From an uncultured Lachnotalea sp. (GTDB taxonomy: Bacteria > Bacillota > Clostridia > Lachnospirales > Lachnospiraceae), in the NCBI GenBank assembly GCA_947066815.1, contig CAMSZT010000006.1:1-64000 (forward strand): DNA of 64,000 nt, written 5' to 3'. Every line of letters starts with the position of its first letter. Position 1 is the first letter of the stretch. Shown piece by piece: positions 60,170 through 64,000 of this stretch. Position numbers and translations under genes: made by a program. The notes beneath the pieces were generated by a model. The model was not told where the DNA came from. It did no database searches and was given only the letters and a program-made list of their open reading frames with translations.

Positions 60170-60685
60170 ATGTCAGAGGCGAATTGGTATGTGGTCCATA
60201 CTTATTCCGGATATGAAAACAAGGTGAAGGTTGACATTGAAAAAACAATCGAAAACAGGAACCTCCATGACCAGATCCTGGAAGTGACCGTGCCGATGCA
60301 GGATGTCGTCGAGGTCAAGAACGGCATGAGGAAGCAGGTCCAGAAGAAAATGTTTCCCGGCTATGTCCTGATCAATATGGTCATGAATGACGAAACATGG
60401 TATGTCGTAAGGAACACCAGAGGCGTGACGGGCTTTGTGGGTCCGGGCTCCAAGCCGGTGCCCCTCTCCGAGGAGGAGATGCGGCCTCTCGGCATCAGGG
60501 GCGGCGAGATCACCCTGGACTTTGAGCTCGGGGATGCGGTGATCGTTACCTCCGGCGCCTGGGAAGGGACCGTGGGCAACATAAAGGGCATCAACGAGGG
60601 CAAGCAGAGCGTCACCATCAACGTGGACATGTTCGGCCGGGAGACCCCGGTGGAGCTGAATTTCACGGAAGTGAAGAAGATGTAA
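60170..60685 (+). CDS. nusG: Transcription termination/antitermination factor NusG
   Basis: A 171-residue NusG with the NGN domain (WYVVHTYSGYENKVKVDIEK, then KKMFPGYVLINM and WYVVRNTRGVTGFVG) and a C-terminal KOW domain (DAVIVTSGAWEGTVGNIKGI). It binds RNA polymerase and links it to pausing and ribosomes. Confidence 0.97.
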   Translation: MSEANWYVVHTYSGYENKVKVDIEKTIENRNLHDQILEVTVPMQDVVEVKNGMRKQVQKKMFPGYVLINMVMNDETWYVVRNTRGVTGFVGPGSKPVPLSEEEMRPLGIRGGEITLDFELGDAVIVTSGAWEGTVGNIKGINEGKQSVTINVDMFGRETPVELNFTEVKKM

Positions 60686-60726
60686 CGGAAGGAAGCGTCT
60701 GCCGAAGGATCGTTCCGGGGCAGCGC

Positions 60727-60774
60727 GTGGGAGGCGTAAGCCGTTAATCAGGGCGGGAGACCGTCCATTACCAC
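60727..60774 (+). promoter_or_regulatory. Ribosomal leader-like motif before rplK
   Basis: GTGGGAGG (60727-60734) and ACCAC (60770-60774) can pair as GTGG/CCAC and enclose a GC-rich stretch just before the rplK ribosome binding site. The same two blocks occur before rplA. Confidence 0.45.
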
Positions 60775-60796
60775 AAGTATTTAGGAGGTGCCTAAC

Positions 60797-61222
60797 ATGG
60801 CAAAGAAAGTAACAGGTTATATTAAATTACAGATTCCCGCCGGCAAGGCGACACCCGCACCGCCGGTCGGCCCTGCGCTTGGACAGCACGGTGTGAACAT
60901 TGTCCAGTTTACCAAGGAATTTAACGCGAGGACGGCAGACAAGGGCGATCTGATCATCCCTGTCGTCATCACCGTATATGCGGACAGAAGCTTCAGCTTC
61001 GTCACCAAGACCCCGCCCGCGGCCGTTCTGTTAAAGAAAGCCTGCAACATCAAATCCGGTTCCGGCGTTCCCAACAGGAACAAGGTGGCCAGCATTTCCA
61101 GGGCAAAGCTCCAGGAGATCGCCGAGATGAAGATGCCCGACCTGAACGCGGCTTCCGTCGAGGCTGCCATGAGCATGGTGGCAGGCACGGCCCGCAGCAT
61201 GGGGATCACCGTTGAGGACTGA
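60797..61222 (+). CDS. rplK: 50S ribosomal protein L11
   Basis: A 141-residue protein of the GTPase-associated centre. The N-terminal [20 protein letters not shown] and the C-terminal rRNA-binding domain are conserved. ATG 60797 follows TAGGAGG; an upstream in-frame GTG at 60788 lies inside that region and is unlikely. Confidence 0.97.
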   Translation: MAKKVTGYIKLQIPAGKATPAPPVGPALGQHGVNIVQFTKEFNARTADKGDLIIPVVITVYADRSFSFVTKTPPAAVLLKKACNIKSGSGVPNRNKVASISRAKLQEIAEMKMPDLNAASVEAAMSMVAGTARSMGITVED

Positions 61223-61243
61223 TTTGGACAATGTCATTGATCT

Positions 61244-61271
61244 GTGGGAGGGATATTCCCGCAATTACCAC
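61244..61271 (+). promoter_or_regulatory. Ribosomal leader-like motif before rplA
   Basis: GTGGGAGG (61244-61251) and ACCAC (61267-61271), with GGGA/TCCC pairing between them, directly before the rplA ribosome binding site. It matches the motif before rplK. Confidence 0.45.
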
Positions 61272-61286
61272 TAGGAGGTTTATTTC

Positions 61287-61979
61287 ATGAAAAGAGGAAA
61301 GAAATACGCAGAAGCTGCTAAATTAGTTGACCGTACCATCCAGTATGATCCGGCAGACGCGGTTGCCCTGGTCAAGAAGACTGCAGTCGCCAAATTCGAC
61401 GAGACCATCGAGGCCCACATCAGGACGGGCTGCGACGGACGTCATGCGGACCAGCAGATCCGGGGCGCGGTCGTGCTGCCCCACGGCACCGGCAAGACGG
61501 TCCGTGTCCTGGTGTTCGCAAAGAATGCCAAGGCGGACGAGGCCCAGGCCGCAGGCGCTGATTTCGTGGGCGCCGAGGAGCTGATCCCGAAGATCCAGAA
61601 CGAAGGCTGGCTGGACTTCGACGTGGTCGTCGCGACTCCCGACATGATGGGCGTGGTCGGCCGTCTGGGCCGCGTGTTAGGCCCCAAGGGCCTGATGCCC
61701 AACCCCAAGGCGGGAACCGTCACCATGGATGTGGCAAAGGCTATCGCCGATATCAAAGCCGGTAAGATCGAGTACAGACTGGATAAGACCAACATCGTAC
61801 ACGTACCGCTGGGCAAGGCTTCCTTCACCGAGGAGCAGTTGTCCGAAAACTTCCAGACGTTAATGAATGCAATCATAAAGGCAAGACCCAGCGCGCTGAA
61901 GGGCCAGTATCTGAGGAGTGTCACCCTGACCTCCACCATGGGCCCCGGCGTGAAAGTGAACCCTATGAAACTGATGTAA
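61287..61979 (+). CDS. rplA: 50S ribosomal protein L1
   Basis: A 230-residue L1, stalk protein and potential autogenous repressor of the L11-L1 message. [38 protein letters not shown] and [18 protein letters not shown] are the standard signatures. It ends the L11-L1 pair, 540 bases before rplJ. Confidence 0.97.
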   Translation: MKRGKKYAEAAKLVDRTIQYDPADAVALVKKTAVAKFDETIEAHIRTGCDGRHADQQIRGAVVLPHGTGKTVRVLVFAKNAKADEAQAAGADFVGAEELIPKIQNEGWLDFDVVVATPDMMGVVGRLGRVLGPKGLMPNPKAGTVTMDVAKAIADIKAGKIEYRLDKTNIVHVPLGKASFTEEQLSENFQTLMNAIIKARPSALKGQYLRSVTLTSTMGPGVKVNPMKLM

Positions 61980-62087
61980 GCAATGTGATACAAGCAATGA
62001 GCCGTGCGGGGGAGACGGGTGGCGATTCGGCCGTTTGCGGACGGAATTGCCATTCGTCGAGCCCATAGGGCGAATGCCCTCAGCGAC

Positions 62088-62210
62088 AGAGCGTGAGCTC
62101 TGGAGCTGCAGCACGGCGGGTGACCGTGAGCAGAGTCTGTCGTCTGTGGATTTCCGGAGGGGAAATATTTGAGAAGCCAGAGCATGAGCTCTGGAGTTGC
62201 AGTACGGCGG
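62088..62210 (+). repeat. Two 32-base direct repeats forming identical hairpins between rplA and the L10 leader
   Basis: 62088-62119 and 62179-62210 differ at about three positions. Each contains CAGAGC-NTGA-GCTCTG, a 6-bp stem with a GNRA-like (GTGA) or ATGA tetraloop. Their role is unknown; they lie upstream of the rplJ promoter. Confidence 0.6.
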
Positions 62211-62261
62211 AGCAGGGATGGAGCGCACGATCCGGCCGCTTGCGAAAAAGTAAATCAGAGA

Positions 62262-62290
62262 TTGACACAGAAGACGATCTGTGTTATCTT
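62262..62290 (+). promoter_or_regulatory. Sigma-A promoter of the rplJ-rplL operon
   Basis: TTGACA (62262-62267), 17 bases, TATCTT (62285-62290). Transcription would begin near 62297, just before the L10 leader. Confidence 0.75.
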
Positions 62291-62296
62291 ATACAA

Positions 62297-62431
62297 GTAC
62301 GTCCCGTGCGTACATTTGCCGAAGACAGCAGGTACTGAAAAGTGTAAGCGGATGCGCCTGCCGAGGAAATGAGATTGACGATATGTGAATCCTTATGCCC
62401 CGCATGTCTTTTGCATGCGGGGCTTTTCTTT
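62297..62431 (+). ncRNA. Ribosomal protein L10 leader with attenuator
   Basis: The leader has the conserved L10-binding core (CGAAGACAGCAGGTAC near 62320 and GCGCCTGCCGAGG near 62354, forming the kink-turn arm). It ends in a terminator hairpin, GCCCCGCATG (62397-62406) with CATGCGGGGC (62414-62423), followed by TTTTCTTT. L10(L12)4 binding is known in this RNA class to reduce rplJL expression. Confidence 0.82.
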
Positions 62432-62518
62432 ACAGGAAAGATTCGGCAAAAAAGCGGCGCGCAGAGTCGGAAAGGCTTTGCGGTACGCGGCGAAAATATG
62501 GAAAAGGAGGAAAAAAGA

Positions 62519-63007
62519 ATGGCGAAGGTAGAATTGAAACAGCCTGTTGTGGAAGAGATCTCCAACCTTCTGAAAGAAGCGAAATCCGCAGTGCTGGTAG
62601 ATTACCGCGGCCTGACTGTGGAGCAGGACACGGAACTGCGCAGACAGCTTCGGGCAGCCGGGGTCAATTACAAGGTATACAAGAATACCATGATCAACTT
62701 TGCGGTCCAGGGCACGGATTTTGAGCCTTTAAAGGCAGACCTGGAAGGCCCGACCGCACTGGCAACGTCCGCCACGGACGAGACGGCGCCTGCCCGCATA
62801 CTCAACGAGTTCGCGAAGAAGGCAGATAAGCTGGAGCTTAAATCCGGCGTGGTGGAAGGGACTTACTACGACACGGCCGGCATCAAGGTGATCGCGACGA
62901 TCCCCGGCAGGGAAGAACTGCTCGGAAAGCTGCTGGGAAGCATCCAGTCTCCTATTGCGAACCTGGCCCGTGTGCTCAGCCAGATCGCGGAAGCGAAGGC
63001 AGAATAG
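62519..63007 (+). CDS. rplJ: 50S ribosomal protein L10
   Basis: A 162-residue L10, the base of the ribosomal stalk. SAVLVDYRGLTVEQDTELRR and YKVYKNTMINFA are characteristic, and the C-terminal helix that binds L7/L12 is present. ATG 62519 follows AAAGGAGG; an open frame extends upstream through the leader but is not coding. Confidence 0.96.
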   Translation: MAKVELKQPVVEEISNLLKEAKSAVLVDYRGLTVEQDTELRRQLRAAGVNYKVYKNTMINFAVQGTDFEPLKADLEGPTALATSATDETAPARILNEFAKKADKLELKSGVVEGTYYDTAGIKVIATIPGREELLGKLLGSIQSPIANLARVLSQIAEAKAE

Positions 63008-63108
63008 CCGGTTTTATCCTGTGGGCAGAGTGCTGCTCTACCGGCAGGACTGCACAAATGTGAAATGTATTTATGAAATCATATAAAAATCAATGGAGGT
63101 AAATTCAA

Positions 63109-63483
63109 ATGGCAAAATTAACGACTGCGGAATTTATTGATGCGATCAAAGAGTTAAGCGTATTGGAGTTAAATGAACTGGTAAAGGCCTGTGAGGAAGA
63201 GTTCGGCGTGTCCGCGGCAGCAGGTGTCGTCGTGGCAGCGGCGGGCGCAGGCGCAGCCGCCGAGGAGGAGAAGACTGAGTTTGATGTTGAGCTGACTGAG
63301 GTTGGCCCCAACAAGGTTAAAGTCATCAAGGTTGTCCGTGAGGCGACCGGCCTTGGCCTGAAAGAGGCGAAGGAAGTCGTAGACGGCGCTCCCAAGGTTG
63401 TGAAGGCTCAGGCCACCAAGGAAGAGGCCGAGGAGCTGAAGGCGAAGCTGGAAGGCGAGGGAGCCAAGGTCACCCTGAAATAA
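63109..63483 (+). CDS. rplL: 50S ribosomal protein L7/L12
   Basis: A 124-residue stalk protein with the N-terminal dimerisation domain, an Ala/Gly-rich hinge (about 36-52), and the C-terminal factor-binding domain ([20 protein letters not shown]). GGAGG precedes ATG 63109. A strong terminator follows. Confidence 0.97.
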   Translation: MAKLTTAEFIDAIKELSVLELNELVKACEEEFGVSAAAGVVVAAAGAGAAAEEEKTEFDVELTEVGPNKVKVIKVVREATGLGLKEAKEVVDGAPKVVKAQATKEEAEELKAKLEGEGAKVTLK

Positions 63484-63500
63484 TCAGACCGATCAAAAAC

Positions 63501-63539
63501 AAAAAAACCGTACCGGAGGACGTCCGGTACGGTTTTTTT
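63501..63539 (+). terminator. Rho-independent terminator after rplL
   Basis: A perfect 17-bp stem (63501-63517 with 63523-63539) including A7/T7 ends and a GGACG loop. Confidence 0.93.
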
Positions 63540-63584
63540 GTCTTTAAATATTTGCTAAAATGATGAAGAACTGTGCTTTTAAAA

Positions 63585-63613
63585 TTGACACCTTGTGAAA
63601 TATAATATATAAT
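63585..63613 (+). promoter_or_regulatory. Consensus sigma-A promoter of the nhaC-like gene
   Basis: TTGACA (63585-63590), exactly 17 bases, TATAAT (63608-63613). The following leader (to 63731) is AT-rich with no gene. Confidence 0.85.
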
Positions 63614-63731
63614 ATTAGCATATTGTGCCGAGATAAACGTGAAAACAACCAAAAATATTTTTTAAAAACGAGTATTTATATAAAAAAATGATGGTTCTCC
63701 GGCGCAAAATAATGAACAAGGGGGTTACATA

Positions 63732-64000
63732 ATGTCAAAGGAGAAGAAGGCCAAAAAGGTGAGGGAGAAACGGACTCCGACGTTTCTGGAATCGCTCATT
63801 CCCATTATCGCCATGCTGCTGATCTTGACCATCGGAAAGGGCGTGCTGGGGTTCGCCACGGAGCCGCTGTTGATTCTGGTGGCCTGCGTGGCGGCGATCA
63901 TCGCCTTCCGGGTGGGCTGCACTTGGGATGAGATGATGGACGAGATTTGCCAGAAGATCGCAAAGGGGATGCCGTCGATCCTGATTCTGATCACCGTGGG
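63732..64000 (+). CDS. Na+/H+ antiporter NhaC-type, 5' part only
   Basis: The first 89 residues of a membrane protein, cut by the window end. A very basic start (MSKEKKAKKVREKRTPTFLE) is followed by two hydrophobic helices (LIPIIAMLLILTIGKGVLGF; LLILVACVAAIIAFRVG) and WDEMMDEICQKIAKGMPSIL, the pattern of NhaC-family antiporters. AAGGGGG precedes ATG 63732. Separate from the ribosomal operon, with its own promoter. Confidence 0.78.
   Translation, partial: MSKEKKAKKVREKRTPTFLESLIPIIAMLLILTIGKGVLGFATEPLLILVACVAAIIAFRVGCTWDEMMDEICQKIAKGMPSILILITV

Noticed and set aside
62369-62518. N-terminal extension of L10 upstream of 62519
   Set aside because: The extra 50 codons run through the leader terminator, and the standard L10 start has a proper ribosome binding site.
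63732-64000. nhaC-like gene as a truncated pseudogene
   Set aside because: It is cut only by the end of the window; the frame is open and the start region is normal.
1-64000. tRNA or rRNA genes and insertion sequences
   Set aside because: I looked for cloverleaf-like segments, rRNA-like blocks and transposase motifs and saw none I could support. Only the Rpn remnants are transposase-related.

Overview
The window is the core motility region of a Gram-positive, flagellated member of the Clostridia, most likely Lachnospiraceae. The reasons are the Bacillus/Clostridium gene order (fla/che-type operon with fliY, cheC, cheD, flbD and flg_new), CsrA-FliW, FlgM and a sigma-28 gene, AGGAGG-type ribosome binding sites, and a Firmicutes rpmG-secE-nusG-rplKAJL locus. 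Most genes are on the + strand and moderately GC-rich. Names come from family recognition by eye; no database search was run.

Layout. (1) 82-27114: one long flagellar/chemotaxis operon, flgB fliE fliF fliG fliH fliI fliJ fliK flgD flg_new flgE flbD motA motB fliM cheY flgC fliY fliO fliP fliQ fliR flhB flhA fliA flgF flgG cheC cheD cheV, ending in a ParA ATPase plus a ComFB-domain protein where flhF/flhG would be expected. I see no fliL, flhF, flhG, cheA, cheB, cheR or cheW. (2) 27168-32207: a sigma-28 unit with fliD, fliS, a FliT-like protein and a second FliD-like protein. (3) 32262-33461: a nucleotidyltransferase-fold protein. (4) 33494-38626 (minus): flgM flgN flgK flgL, an unknown gene, fliW, csrA. 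(5) 38736-42968: a divergent sigma-28-like promoter drives a FliK-like/FlhX-like pair; then a deleted GT8 gene, a lytic transglycosylase and a PilZ protein.

(6) 43121-57311: a glycosylation island around a single short flagellin gene (53636-54463). It holds GT2-TPR enzymes, a GT2-methyltransferase fusion, a GT2-TPR-GT4 protein broken by one amber codon, a CgeB-like transferase and a hypothetical protein. Scattered through it are decayed or internally deleted defence/toxin genes (Rpn nuclease, Uma2-HicB chimera, PIN toxin) and one intact Phd antitoxin. (7) 57409-59034 (minus): three stand-alone Spo0A C-terminal-domain proteins; two lie in duplicated cassettes bounded by inverted GGGACAGCCC-type repeats. 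(8) 59623-63539: rpmG secE nusG rplK rplA, an L10 leader, rplJ rplL. (9) 63732-end: the start of an NhaC-type antiporter.

How it works together. A sigma-A promoter would start the early operon, which encodes the export gate, basal body, motor, switch and sigma-28 (FliA). FlgM would hold FliA until hook completion. FliA would then fire at least three, probably four, promoters here that share TTAT-N15-GCCGATAW (fliD, flgM, fliC and, with one mismatch, the FliK-like pair). CsrA-FliW probably tunes flagellin translation through a GGA-rich leader. The glycosyltransferases beside fliC probably decorate flagellin. PilZ and ComFB domains give two possible cyclic-dinucleotide inputs.

The best candidates for undescribed biology are the ParA-ComFB pair, the Spo0A_C cassettes, the FliY protein with three internal copies of a FliM-like CheY-binding peptide, and the FliK-like/FlhX-like pair.
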